Positions 7,856 to 16,742 of a stretch of DNA of 35,743 nt are shown here, piece after piece. Each line of letters begins with the position of its first letter. The first letter of the stretch is position 1. The notes below the pieces were generated by a model. The model worked only from the letters and a program-made list of their open reading frames with translations. It was not told the DNA's origin and searched no databases. Location of the stretch: contig DATCLA010000174.1 in NCBI GenBank assembly GCA_036564195.1, positions 1-35,743 of the forward strand, written 5' to 3'. The position numbers and the translations under genes were made by a program. Source of the stretch: DATCLA01 sp036564195 (lineage in GTDB: Bacteria; Bacillota; UBA4882; UBA8346).

Positions 7856-8794
7856 ATGTTACCGCAAACTTTCCAACCAATGCTGGCAACTTTGGCGGAA
7901 CCCTTTGATTCTGAACAATTTAATTATGAGATTAAATGGGACGGTTATCGCTGCCTAGCTTTTTTAGACGTAACTACCCGCCTGCTTAGCCGCAATGGTC
8001 GGGATATAACTGCTGTTTTTCCCGATTTATCACAGATTAACCAACGGCTGCACCGCCCGGGTTGCCTGCTGGACGGGGAAATTGTGGCTTTAAGAAATGG
8101 CAAACCCAGTTTCGCTCAGTTACAACAGCGGGCACAGCTCCGTAACGAGCTACTGATTAAAAAAGCAGCCAAAGTGACTCCCGTGGTCTACATAGCCTTC
8201 GACCTGATTTACCACAATCATCAGCCGGTATTTGGCAAACCCTGGGAAACTCGACGGCGCTTATTGGAAGAAACGGTTTTGCCGGGGGATGAATTAATTA
8301 TCTCCGCTTATGTCGAAAAAAGAGGCCGGGCTTATTTTGAGGCTAGCATTGAACTGGGTCTGGAAGGAGTAATGGCCAAAAAAAAAGGTAGTCTTTATTT
8401 TCCCGGAAAACGGGTCAAACACTGGTTAAAATTTAAGCGCAAACAGTCCGGCCCTTTTGTAATCTGCGGTTATCTGCCCAGCTCCCACAATGAAGCTGCC
8501 ATCGCCTCACTGGTTGTCGGAGCTTATCTTTACGAAAAGTTGCAACTCTTCGGTCTGGTGGGGACCGGCTTTAACCATTCCGAGCTTCAAATATTCTATC
8601 ATGAATTGAGTAAAATCCGGACCGACCGCCATCCTTTTCCGGTGGTAACGCCAATCCCCGGCATTTGTTGGCTCAAGCCGATCGTGGTCTGTGAAGTTGA
8701 ATATCTCGAATTAACTGATCAAGGCTTGTTGCGCCATGCCAGCTTTAAAAGAATTCGCCCTGATTTAAAACCGGAAGATTGTCAATTTACTTAA
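7856..8794 (+). CDS. ligD: ATP-dependent DNA ligase, LigD ligase-domain type
   Basis: 312 residues, a stand-alone version of the LigD ligase module. The adenylation motif I EIKWDGYR gives the catalytic lysine at K27. LDGEIVAL (E75), AFDLIY (~115), LEGVMAKKK (~180) and WLKFKRKQ (~200) are motifs III-V. The last ~105 residues (VICGYLP to the end) form the OB-fold with VGTGF and EVEYLELTDQGLLRHASFKRIR. It seals DNA nicks or double-strand breaks using ATP. The fused polymerase and phosphoesterase modules of classical LigD are absent; a polymerase is encoded 27 nt downstream. ATG start after GTGAGG, spacing about 7. Function in end-joining is inferred; no Ku gene is seen here. Confidence 0.93.
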   Translation: MLPQTFQPMLATLAEPFDSEQFNYEIKWDGYRCLAFLDVTTRLLSRNGRDITAVFPDLSQINQRLHRPGCLLDGEIVALRNGKPSFAQLQQRAQLRNELLIKKAAKVTPVVYIAFDLIYHNHQPVFGKPWETRRRLLEETVLPGDELIISAYVEKRGRAYFEASIELGLEGVMAKKKGSLYFPGKRVKHWLKFKRKQSGPFVICGYLPSSHNEAAIASLVVGAYLYEKLQLFGLVGTGFNHSELQIFYHELSKIRTDRHPFPVVTPIPGICWLKPIVVCEVEYLELTDQGLLRHASFKRIRPDLKPEDCQFT

Positions 8795-8821
8795 AAGGCC
8801 GTTACTGGAAAGGTGATCCCT

Positions 8822-9724
8822 GTGAAAATGCTCGTAACGAACCTAACTGTTAATAACCACCGCATCCCTGTTAAAAATCTGGATAAAGTTTATTGGTCCG
8901 CCGAAGGTTACACCAAAGGGGATCTCATGAACTATTACACCCAGATTTGGCCCTGGTTAGCGCCTCATCTCTATAACCGCCCCGTTTCACTGGTGAGGTA
9001 CCCGGATGGAATCAACGGCAAATTCTTTTACCAAAAAGATTTCCCGAAACCGCCCTTTTGGGTTGAAAACTTACCGCTGCAGTCTTCCGGCAAAGTCATA
9101 CACTATGTGATGATTAATAATCTAGAGACCTTACTTTGGTCAATCAATCTGGGGTGCATCGAAGTACATCCCTGGCATTCAGTGAAAAATCGCCTCAAGT
9201 ACCCGGATTATCTCATTTTTGACCTGGATCCAATGCCTCCGGCCGGCTTTAATGAGGCCATTGAAGTTGCAAAGTTAATTCAGGTATTACTTAACGAACT
9301 AGGTTTACAGGCTTTTCCCAAAATTTCTGGAGCCACCGGAATTCATATTTACTTGCCGATAAAACCGGTTTACACCTACAAACAGACCAGCAGTTTTGTT
9401 AAAAACATCGGGGAGATCATCATTAAAACAGTTCCCAGTCTGGCTACGAATGAACGAAAAGTCACCAACCGCAGCGGTAAAGTTTATATCGATTACTTGC
9501 AAAACCTGGAAGGTAAAACTATTGCCTCAGTCTACAGCGTCCGGCCGGTTACCGCTGCACTGGTTTCCATCCCGGTTAACTGGTCGGAATTACCGCACTG
9601 TCATCCCGCACAGTTTACACTTAAAACCGCTCCGGCCAGGGTCAGGCAGGTTGGGGACTTATATCAACCTTTATTACTTCTAAAGCAGAAACTTCCCGAA
9701 CACCTGATTAAAGCTAAAATCTAA
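8822..9724 (+). CDS. LigD-type polymerase/primase (PolDom)
   Basis: About 300 residues, an archaeo-eukaryotic-primase-type polymerase of the kind fused in LigD. Signatures: LVRYPDGINGKFFYQKD, GCIEVHPWHS, the catalytic pair in YLIFDLDPMPP (Asp ~134 and ~136), SGATGIHIYLP, and YIDYLQN near the C-terminus. It would fill gaps with (ribo)nucleotides at broken ends before ligation. Start is uncertain: GTG at 8822 has an AAGGTGA site 5 nt upstream; GTG 8813 and ATG 8828 are in frame. It follows the ligase gene on the same strand, so ligation and polymerisation are supplied as two proteins instead of one LigD. Confidence 0.92.
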   Translation: MKMLVTNLTVNNHRIPVKNLDKVYWSAEGYTKGDLMNYYTQIWPWLAPHLYNRPVSLVRYPDGINGKFFYQKDFPKPPFWVENLPLQSSGKVIHYVMINNLETLLWSINLGCIEVHPWHSVKNRLKYPDYLIFDLDPMPPAGFNEAIEVAKLIQVLLNELGLQAFPKISGATGIHIYLPIKPVYTYKQTSSFVKNIGEIIIKTVPSLATNERKVTNRSGKVYIDYLQNLEGKTIASVYSVRPVTAALVSIPVNWSELPHCHPAQFTLKTAPARVRQVGDLYQPLLLLKQKLPEHLIKAKI

Positions 9725-9809
9725 ACCACTTAATTGAGCATCATAAAGCCATAAATTATGGGCTTGTTAAGGTTCTTAAGCTTAAGCTCCCGTGAGTATA
9801 ATATTAAAA

Positions 9810-10586
9810 ATGAAAGGATCTGCCGGAACACTAAAGTTAACAGTTTTATCTTTAAACCTGCATGCCGGTATCAACTGGCTGGGCCACTATGACTTAGAAG
9901 GAATGTTTACAGTCCTGCAGGAGATCAATCCGGATCTCTGTGGCTTTCAAGAAGTAGATTGCCAGTGGTCCCGACGCAGCCGGTTTCAAAATATACCCAC
10001 AATCTTCACGCAACGTTTGGGAATGGCGGCGCAGTTTGCGGCGGCGTTAAACAATAACACCGGGTCATTTGGAAACTTAATCCTCAGTAAATACCCGGTT
10101 ATCAACCGCTGGTCGCAGCAACTGCCAGACCAGTCGGAGCAACGTTGTTTCGCCTGTGTACAACTTTGGGTTTCCGGTGTAAGCCTGCTCTTTTTAACCA
10201 CACACCTTGGGTTGGCGGAAAATGACCGTCGGCGACAAGTTGAGTTGATCCGGCTTTTTTTAAGCCGGTATCCCGGGCCGAAGCTCTTAACAGGTGACCT
10301 TAATGCCAGCCCGGAATCGGAGGCAGTTCAAAATTTAACTGCAGGATTTCAGGATCTGCAAAAGTCCAGTAATTACTGTAACCAGGGAACTTTGCGGTTA
10401 AAAAATGGCCGAATCGGCCCCCGCATTGATTATATCCTAGCTACTCCGGAATTTTACCTGGAAGACTTCCAAGTGATCGACAGCCTAATCTCCGACCATT
10501 TACCGTTAGTAGCAAAACTCAGGCTGCAGTGCAAAGCCGCTAAAATATTAACGCAACCAGTATATTATCAGCCGATGCAGTTGTAA
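9810..10586 (+). CDS. Endonuclease/exonuclease/phosphatase (EEP) family hydrolase
   Basis: About 258 residues with all EEP catalytic positions in order: LSLNLHAG (Asn), GFQEVD (Glu), FLTTHLG (His), LTGDLNASPES (Asp and Asn), RIDYILAT and ISDHLPLVAKL (terminal Asp-His). These magnesium enzymes cut phosphodiester or phosphomonoester bonds in DNA, RNA, lipids or inositides. The sequence is closer to the general hydrolase group than to exonuclease III, so the substrate is open. Start is unclear: ATG 9810 lacks a ribosome site and has TATAAT just upstream; GTG 9792 is an in-frame alternative. It follows the split LigD genes after 85 nt, on the same strand. Confidence 0.85.
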   Translation: MKGSAGTLKLTVLSLNLHAGINWLGHYDLEGMFTVLQEINPDLCGFQEVDCQWSRRSRFQNIPTIFTQRLGMAAQFAAALNNNTGSFGNLILSKYPVINRWSQQLPDQSEQRCFACVQLWVSGVSLLFLTTHLGLAENDRRRQVELIRLFLSRYPGPKLLTGDLNASPESEAVQNLTAGFQDLQKSSNYCNQGTLRLKNGRIGPRIDYILATPEFYLEDFQVIDSLISDHLPLVAKLRLQCKAAKILTQPVYYQPMQL

Positions 10587-10618
10587 GCGACTAAGTAAAA
10601 AGCCCCGACTTTACCTAT

Positions 10619-11614
10619 TTAATTCCGTGAATTACGGCTATAGCTTAAAATTTGAACTTTCCGGGGATAACTTGCCGTAATCAGTTCCAACCGGCCATCA
10701 CCATTTAAATCGGCAACTTCCAAATCAATCAGACTACTTTTGAGCGCCAGTTCCGGCACAGTAGCGGTGACTTTACCACCAGTCAACGCCAATAGATTGA
10801 TTTTACCCTGGACGGAACCGGTTATCAGCCGCCGGCCTTCCGGAAGACTCCGTACTTTTAAAGCGTAGATGGCACCATTATTGTTCAATCTAAACTTTGT
10901 CTTTTCAACCAAGCGACCCTCGGTATAATTATAAATACGTAAATTCCCTGTAGTTAAGCGTAATCCCTCCTCCACCACAATCTCAACCTGGTTGTCATGA
11001 TCCAGATCCCCAGCAGCCAGTCCCCGAATGTTTCCTAATAAATCCGATTGATATACCTTCTCTAACTGGTGGTCACCGAGTTTCCAAATCTCAACTACAC
11101 AATTGTAAGCTTGAGCAGTCACTTTTCCCACCTTGGCAATTAATAACTCCGTTACTCCATCACCGTCCAGATCAGCAGCTGTCACTGCCAATGGTTCGAA
11201 TTCATTGTTATAGCGCCGTAATAATTGTAGGTTTGCGGGAGTCAACTGATAAAGATAAGTCCGACTGTTAGTTAACACCGCTAATTGCTCCCCTCTGCCG
11301 TCAAAATTTCCTAAAGCAGACCATAAAATGCTGCGTTCTTCAAATAAATTATCACTGCGCCATTTGAATGAAAGTGTATTTGATTCAAATTCCAGGCAAT
11401 AAACGAAAAGCTCCCGACCGGTATAGTTTTTACCAGTAACCAAGATCTCTTTTTGTTGATCGGCGTCGACATCAGCTGCTAGTACCTGCATCACACTTTC
11501 CAACAAAAAATTTGTTTCATTAAATAATATTTTAAAATTTGCCGGAAGCGCGGAAAGTTGAATAAAGATTAATAGAAGTACCCATACTATCCATCTGTGG
11601 TAGCGGTATTGCAT
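10619..11614 (-). CDS. Exported FG-GAP/VCBS-type repeat protein
   Basis: 331 residues. An N-terminal basic-hydrophobic signal (YRYHRWIVWVLLLIFIQLSALPA) predicts export. The rest holds about five to six repeats with Asp-rich calcium-loop cores: AADVDADQQKEILV, GNFDGRGEQLAV, AADLDGDGVTELLI, AGDLDHDNQVEIVV and VADLNGDGRLELIT. Such repeats fold as a beta-propeller blade set, as in integrin-like FG-GAP proteins. No enzymatic motif or cell-wall anchor is seen, so it is a secreted or lipid-face binding protein of unknown partner. ATG start after GAGGTGATC. Convergent with the EEP gene (32-nt gap) and divergent from the DUF4912 gene. Confidence 0.82.
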   Translation of the reverse strand: MQYRYHRWIVWVLLLIFIQLSALPANFKILFNETNFLLESVMQVLAADVDADQQKEILVTGKNYTGRELFVYCLEFESNTLSFKWRSDNLFEERSILWSALGNFDGRGEQLAVLTNSRTYLYQLTPANLQLLRRYNNEFEPLAVTAADLDGDGVTELLIAKVGKVTAQAYNCVVEIWKLGDHQLEKVYQSDLLGNIRGLAAGDLDHDNQVEIVVEEGLRLTTGNLRIYNYTEGRLVEKTKFRLNNNGAIYALKVRSLPEGRRLITGSVQGKINLLALTGGKVTATVPELALKSSLIDLEVADLNGDGRLELITASYPRKVQILSYSRNSRN

Positions 11615-11800
11615 CTGATCACCTCTTACTTATGGTAATTCGTTCCTCCTGTATGAATATCCTTTTCTACTAATTGATCAGTGGCTTCTTTAGTAATATT
11701 TACATCTAAAGGTAGTTTACTCAAAAAATATTGTATAGAAAGTTTAAAAACCGGCAATATTAATAGAGTAAACATCCTAAATAAAGGAAAGGGGATAGCT

Positions 11801-12850
11801 ATGACCCGAGAGGAATTGGCGGGAAAAACCAAAAAACAATTAATCGAGATTGCCAAGTCATTTGGGATAAAAGGTATTTCCAAATTAAATCGGGACGATC
11901 TCATCGAACATATCATGCTGTTAGACCCTCCGTTCTCTGCCAATCCCGAACTCCAAGATGATATATCCCAACATCTGGAAACAACTTTAGGGGTAAACAA
12001 CCCACTCTATACCCAACCTCCCTTACCGGAGCATCTGACAGGGGTTACCGTTCTTGATTCGGAACAATATATTCCGCCAGACTATAATGATACCCGAATG
12101 GTCTTAATGGTTCGGGATCCTTACTGGTTATTTACTTACTGGAATGTAAATTTACAAACTCGGAAGCAGCTTGAAGCAACCGGTCGCAAATTTGAAAATT
12201 TACAACTGGTACTCCGGGTATATGACGTAACCGATCTCCAATTTAACGGATCCAACAGCAACTACTATTTTGATATCAATCTAAACCATTACACGAACAA
12301 CTGGTATATCAATGTTGCAAAACCCAATCGCTCCTTCTGTGTAGATTTAGGTTATATTGAGGAGAACGGTCATTTCCAGACAATTGTCCGTTCCAATATT
12401 GTGACTACACCTCGGGATAATGTTTCTGATGTCATTGATGAAGAATGGATGATCATCGAAGAGGATTTCCGTAAAATCTACCGTTTGGCGGCCGGAGCCG
12501 GAATTGGTAACAGCTCCTTGGAACTGGTCGAGTCATTAATCAAACGGTTGGAACGGGAGATGGGATCCGCAGCAATCAGCAGTATCTCTAGTCCGATCAG
12601 ATATCAACCATTGCAAGAACGGAAGTTTTGGTTGGTATTGAACACGGAATTAATTGTTTATGGAGCTACTGAACCGGATGCGCAAGTTTTTGTTCAGGGG
12701 GAACCGGTTACTTTAAGACCAGACGGTACCTTCAGTTTACGTTTTGCTTTACCGGACGGGACGCAAAACATTCCGGTAGTGGCGCATTCGGCCGATGGCA
12801 TTGATACTATCACCATTACCCCGATTGTTTCAAAACAGACCCAGAGTTAG
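11801..12850 (+). CDS. DUF4912 domain protein with Rho-N/SAP-like N-terminus
   Basis: 349 residues. The first ~40 (TREELAGKTKKQLIEIAKSF through RDDLIEHI) look like the helical Rho-N/SAP-type module. A central DUF4912 region follows (MVLMVRDPYWLFTYWNV, LVLRVYDVTDLQF, FCVDLGYIEENGHF). The C-terminus (ELIVYGATEPDAQVFVQGEPV, LRPDGTFSLRFALPDG) looks like an Ig-like beta domain. Function is unknown. The gene ends 11 nt before the GH57 gene start, a pairing seen in several bacterial phyla, which suggests a role with alpha-glucans or their regulation (inference). Start: ATG 11801, 5 nt after AGGGGA; an upstream in-frame extension to 11681 has no ribosome site. Confidence 0.85.
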   Translation: MTREELAGKTKKQLIEIAKSFGIKGISKLNRDDLIEHIMLLDPPFSANPELQDDISQHLETTLGVNNPLYTQPPLPEHLTGVTVLDSEQYIPPDYNDTRMVLMVRDPYWLFTYWNVNLQTRKQLEATGRKFENLQLVLRVYDVTDLQFNGSNSNYYFDINLNHYTNNWYINVAKPNRSFCVDLGYIEENGHFQTIVRSNIVTTPRDNVSDVIDEEWMIIEEDFRKIYRLAAGAGIGNSSLELVESLIKRLEREMGSAAISSISSPIRYQPLQERKFWLVLNTELIVYGATEPDAQVFVQGEPVTLRPDGTFSLRFALPDGTQNIPVVAHSADGIDTITITPIVSKQTQS

Positions 12851-12861
12851 GAGTGATTTCG

Positions 12862-14493
12862 ATGGAAAAAGGGTATCTGGCCCTGGTTTTACATGCCCAT
12901 CTACCTTATGTCCGCCACCCGGAGTTTGCTGACTTTTTAGAGGAAAACTGGTATTACGAAGCAATTACCGAAACTTACATTCCGCTACTGAAGATCTTTC
13001 AGGAATTAGTTTTTGACGGGATCAACTTTCGCATTACCATGAGTCTTTCCCCCACTTTATTATCAATGATGAAAGACCCGTTGCTCCAGCAACGCTACTT
13101 ACGTAAAATCGAAAACTTAATTGAATTAGCTGAAAAAGAAGTTGTCCGGACCAAGTGGTTACCCCAGTTTCATGAGACCGCTTTAATGTATTTAAATCAT
13201 TTTCGCTATTGTCACTATTACTTTGCCGAGCAATACCGTTGTGATTTAACCACCGCCTTCCGGCAGTTGATCGATGCTGGTATATTAGAGTTAATCACTT
13301 GTGGCGCTACTCATGGTTACTTGCCGTTAATGATTAACCAAACGGCGGTCGCAGCCCAAATCAAGGCAGCGGTGGAAAACCATATCCTGACTTTAGGAGT
13401 GGCCCCCCGGGGCATCTGGTTACCGGAATGTGGTTATCAGCCTGGAATTGATGAAATTTTACGCCGTGAAGGACTCCGTTTCTTCTTTACCGATGCCCAC
13501 GGTGTATTGCATGCCTCACCCCGACCAAAATACGGGGTTTTTGCACCGCTTTACTGTCCCTCGGGAGTAGCAGCCTTCGGCCGCGATCTGGAATCATCGA
13601 AACAGGTTTGGAGTGCAGATGAAGGCTATCCCGGCGACCCGGACTACCGGGAATTTTATCGTGATATCGGCTATGATCTGGAGTATGAGTACCTCCGCCC
13701 TCACTTACCCAGCAGCGGCATCCGGGTTCAGACCGGCTTGAAATACCACCGGATTACCGGAAGGACTGCTGATAAACAGCCCTACAACAGTTGGGTTGCC
13801 CGGGAACGTGCCGCCCAACATGCCGGGAACTTTATGTTCAACCGTGAAAAACAGATTGAGTATTTAGCCTCAATCTTGGATCGTCCGCCGATCATTGTAT
13901 CGCCGTATGATGCTGAGCTCTTCGGTCACTGGTGGTTTGAAGGGCCGCAGTGGCTCAACTATTTAATCCGCAAAATTACTTTTGACCAAAAGACAATTAA
14001 GTTAATTTCCCCCGGCGATTACCTGGAAAGATTCCCCCGGAATCAAGTAGCGACTCCTTCGATGTCCAGTTGGGGTTATAAAGGATATAATGAAGTCTGG
14101 CTTGAAGGTAGCAATGATTGGATCTACCGGCATCTGCATAAAGCGGCAGACCGTATGGTAGAACTGGCATGTAATTTTCCGGGAGCCGAGGGAACTTTAC
14201 GCCGGGCTTTAAATCAAGCGGCCCGTGAATTACTCTTGTTGCAGAGCAGTGACTGGGCATTCATTATGAAAACCGGTACGATGGTAGATTATGCGGTCAA
14301 ACGTACAAAAATCCACATTAACCGCTTTAACAATCTTTATGATCAAATCAAATATAATCGGATTGACACCCAATACCTGCAACAAATCGAGGCTAAGGAT
14401 AATATCTTCCCCCATCTAAATTATGAGCTTTACAACCCGGGATATACCCATCAAGACTTGCCCTCCTTCGAAGTGGCGGCAAGCTATGTTTGA
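12862..14493 (+). CDS. GH57 1,4-alpha-glucan branching-type enzyme
   Basis: 543 residues of the glycoside hydrolase 57 / DUF1957 group, which includes the TK1436-type glycogen branching enzymes. GH57 conserved regions visible: LHAHLPYVRHPE (residues ~10-21), THGYLPL (~150), WLPECGYQPG with the catalytic nucleophile Glu189, and SPYDAELFGHWWFEG with the acid/base Asp. After the barrel come the helical segments SSWGYKGYNEVW and LLLQSSDWAFIMKTGTMVDYA, typical of the branching subgroup. Cytoplasmic; no signal peptide. ATG start after AGGAGTG; a GTG at 12853 is too close to that site. Co-transcribed with the DUF4912 gene. Branching is preferred over amylase activity from the family pattern, but not proven. 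Confidence 0.92.
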   Translation: MEKGYLALVLHAHLPYVRHPEFADFLEENWYYEAITETYIPLLKIFQELVFDGINFRITMSLSPTLLSMMKDPLLQQRYLRKIENLIELAEKEVVRTKWLPQFHETALMYLNHFRYCHYYFAEQYRCDLTTAFRQLIDAGILELITCGATHGYLPLMINQTAVAAQIKAAVENHILTLGVAPRGIWLPECGYQPGIDEILRREGLRFFFTDAHGVLHASPRPKYGVFAPLYCPSGVAAFGRDLESSKQVWSADEGYPGDPDYREFYRDIGYDLEYEYLRPHLPSSGIRVQTGLKYHRITGRTADKQPYNSWVARERAAQHAGNFMFNREKQIEYLASILDRPPIIVSPYDAELFGHWWFEGPQWLNYLIRKITFDQKTIKLISPGDYLERFPRNQVATPSMSSWGYKGYNEVWLEGSNDWIYRHLHKAADRMVELACNFPGAEGTLRRALNQAARELLLLQSSDWAFIMKTGTMVDYAVKRTKIHINRFNNLYDQIKYNRIDTQYLQQIEAKDNIFPHLNYELYNPGYTHQDLPSFEVAASYV

Positions 14494-14514
14494 AAATACC
14501 TTTAAGATTTAAGG

Positions 14515-14541
14515 CTGAGGGGAGCCAACTGCTCCCCTCAG
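14515..14541. terminator. Hairpin terminator, convergent GH57 / membrane protein genes
   Basis: An 11-bp perfect stem (CTGAGGGGAGC and GCTCCCCTCAG) with a CAACT loop, 21 nt after the GH57 stop and 21 nt past the end of the minus-strand gene. T-runs are weak on both sides, so it is best read as a bidirectional terminator. Confidence 0.75.
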
Positions 14542-14562
14542 TTATATGTACATCATTTCAAA

Positions 14563-16740
14563 TTATTCAACAGCTGCATTCCGATTACCGAAAGCAATTA
14601 ATAAATACGAAAAAGCAAAGGCCATGCCGGTGGCTACAGCAACAGTTCCGGAGTCATTTAAAGCAAAAGCAGCACAACCCGTAACCAAAATTCCGTCCCA
14701 AAGTAACCGAGTTTTTTGATTAACCAAATTAGCTTTGGTCACTAAACGGTTGACAACTGCTAAACCTAATCCTAGCCACAAAATCCTGGCCCAAGGGCTT
14801 ACCATCAATAATTTAAGATTCATTGCCACTTTACGTTGGAAGATTAAAAGCACCTGGTTTAACCGGTTACTAATGATTAACTGGAAAAAGCGTCCCACAT
14901 GGGTCTGCTGTTCCGGGAGTCTAAAAGCGTCCCAGCAACCCAATGCCAGCACAAATAAGAGTCCACTGCCGCTCACCAGCCAAACTTTCCTGCTTTTTAA
15001 GTTCAACCGATAAGCCCGGAATAAATAGAATAAAGAACCGGTAATGGCCGCCAAAGTACCACCAAAGTTAACTCCCAGTTTAGGAGCTCCTAAGACCATA
15101 ATCGTACATACTAAGATTAAAACACCTGGCCAATGACACCGGGTTTTTTCGTGAATCAAGTTTGCTAAGATCAGAGCAAGTATTAAAAAGACCCCCATAA
15201 ATTCATTACCCATCCCGTAATAACGCGCCCCGGCTGCTGGACTATAACCCAGGGCTGAAAAGCGGATTAAATTCCACCCGGTAAACTGATCCACCACCAA
15301 CCATAGCCAGGTTAAGGCGGCCAATACCAGAAAACGGCTTTGATAATTACTAATCAAAACAAAGCCTGTATTCAAAACCAACGTTAGAATTAAAAATCCG
15401 GGCACCTGCCAACTCCAGGGCGGCAAAAGCGGCAGTAAGAGTAAGGCCAGCGGAACTGTTGCTATTCCGGTGAGGACAAAATCACCGATTTTTCCGAGTT
15501 TGAGATAGAGTGCAGCCATTCCCAGCAGCCAACCGCCGGCAATCAGACCGAGGTACCAGTCTAAAATCGGCCGCTGTGCCGCTAATGCAGAGTTAATCCG
15601 CTGATATAACCGAAACAAGGCCTGATGCGGCATCTGGTGCGGTTCCGTCCGGACCGGCCGCCCCTCAAAAGAATGTTGCAGGTTGATCCGGGCCAGTTTT
15701 AACAGAGTCGGTAAAATATCAAAATTGGAGATAATCCCCGGCCAATTAGTGGTACCGGAGGTCAAAATCCCACCATGGTGCTCCGAGGAGCGGATTATAA
15801 TCGGAGCCAGTAATCGTTTATTACTATAAGCTTCTTTAGGAAGAGACGGAGTTAACAGTAGTAGCGACAATTGTTCCGGGGTCCATTGCTCCATGATTCT
15901 GCCGATAAACTCACCCAGCCGGTCCAAGGCAGCATTTTTTAGGTTTTGATACTGTTCGGGCAGGATTTCTTCTCGGAAGGCGTCCAGCCGGGCAAAGTCA
16001 CTAAATTCAACCACCGCTAGAGTTTTCGGATTCAGATTCTTTTGTAATTCCTCAAAGGTCTTAGCTGTGTCCAACCGGCTTAAATAGGGAAAGTTAGGGT
16101 CTTTAACATTAATGGTGGGAGTAACAATTCCTCCATCTACTATTCCCGCCCGGTCCATCAACAACAACCCGCCCGGTCTTAACTTTTTACCTTTGTAATC
16201 CACGTTTCCGAAGAGAAAAGTTTTCCAGCCGTAACGGTGCAAAATGGTTCCGAGCCTTCCGGGAGCAACAACAGCCCGCTTACCGTTACGTTCTAGGTTA
16301 AATACCCAACCAAACTCCGGAACAACTAATTTAGGATTTTGTTCGGCAGTTTGCGGGTCAGTGTTCCAACTCCAAAAATCTTGTGCAGTTAATCCGGGCC
16401 AATATTGGCTTCTCCCTTCCCACAACCCACTTAGTTCATCTGGTGCAGCGCTGCGAATCCCGGAACCAATAGTCAGATAAGCGCTGTTAGCTTTGGTATA
16501 ACCAAAACCACTGCGGATACTCATTAATCCTGAAGCGCTTTCCCGTAATAACTGTTGGATGCCGGGATGCGTGTCTCCAAAAAAATCCAATCCATCCAGT
16601 TTATCAACAATAACAATCAAAATTGGTTTTTCAGCCCGAAACAAGGTGCCGACGGTAGCAGCCCCAACCGGGTGAACCTGGAACAGTATTCCCAGCCAGC
16701 AAAGGATTATAGTTAGTTTCAGTTTTAGTTTTGGTGCCAT
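14563..16740 (-). CDS. Polytopic membrane protein with alkaline-phosphatase-like ectodomain
   Basis: 725 residues, function not recognised. A signal/anchor (LKLKLTIILCWLGILFQV) is followed by ~350 residues resembling the alkaline-phosphatase/sulfatase fold: ILIVIVDKLDGL, the nucleophile-region-like KANSAYLTIGSG, and GILTSGTTNWPGIISNFD with DILPTLLKL. The usual late metal motif SDHG is not seen; LLLLTPSLP stands at that place. The C-terminal half has about ten or eleven hydrophobic spans and the motifs YGMGNEFMGV, NFGGTLAA and NDSGTVAVATG. Start: ATG at 16740, directly after the truA stop; an earlier in-frame TTG at 16767 lies before the only GGAGG. It looks co-transcribed with truA. A cell-envelope role is likely (inference). 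Confidence 0.75.
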   Translation of the reverse strand: MAPKLKLKLTIILCWLGILFQVHPVGAATVGTLFRAEKPILIVIVDKLDGLDFFGDTHPGIQQLLRESASGLMSIRSGFGYTKANSAYLTIGSGIRSAAPDELSGLWEGRSQYWPGLTAQDFWSWNTDPQTAEQNPKLVVPEFGWVFNLERNGKRAVVAPGRLGTILHRYGWKTFLFGNVDYKGKKLRPGGLLLMDRAGIVDGGIVTPTINVKDPNFPYLSRLDTAKTFEELQKNLNPKTLAVVEFSDFARLDAFREEILPEQYQNLKNAALDRLGEFIGRIMEQWTPEQLSLLLLTPSLPKEAYSNKRLLAPIIIRSSEHHGGILTSGTTNWPGIISNFDILPTLLKLARINLQHSFEGRPVRTEPHQMPHQALFRLYQRINSALAAQRPILDWYLGLIAGGWLLGMAALYLKLGKIGDFVLTGIATVPLALLLLPLLPPWSWQVPGFLILTLVLNTGFVLISNYQSRFLVLAALTWLWLVVDQFTGWNLIRFSALGYSPAAGARYYGMGNEFMGVFLILALILANLIHEKTRCHWPGVLILVCTIMVLGAPKLGVNFGGTLAAITGSLFYLFRAYRLNLKSRKVWLVSGSGLLFVLALGCWDAFRLPEQQTHVGRFFQLIISNRLNQVLLIFQRKVAMNLKLLMVSPWARILWLGLGLAVVNRLVTKANLVNQKTRLLWDGILVTGCAAFALNDSGTVAVATGMAFAFSYLLIAFGNRNAAVE

Positions 16741-16742
16741 GA

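Noticed and set aside
10587..10618. Possible terminator between the EEP and repeat-protein genes
   Set aside because: Only a short bulged stem (GTAAAG with CTTTAC around a 6-nt loop) can be drawn; too weak to call.
11626..12000. 124-codon minus-strand frame opposite the DUF4912 gene start
   Set aside because: No ribosome site, covers the real promoter and start of the DUF4912 gene, and looks like an antisense shadow.
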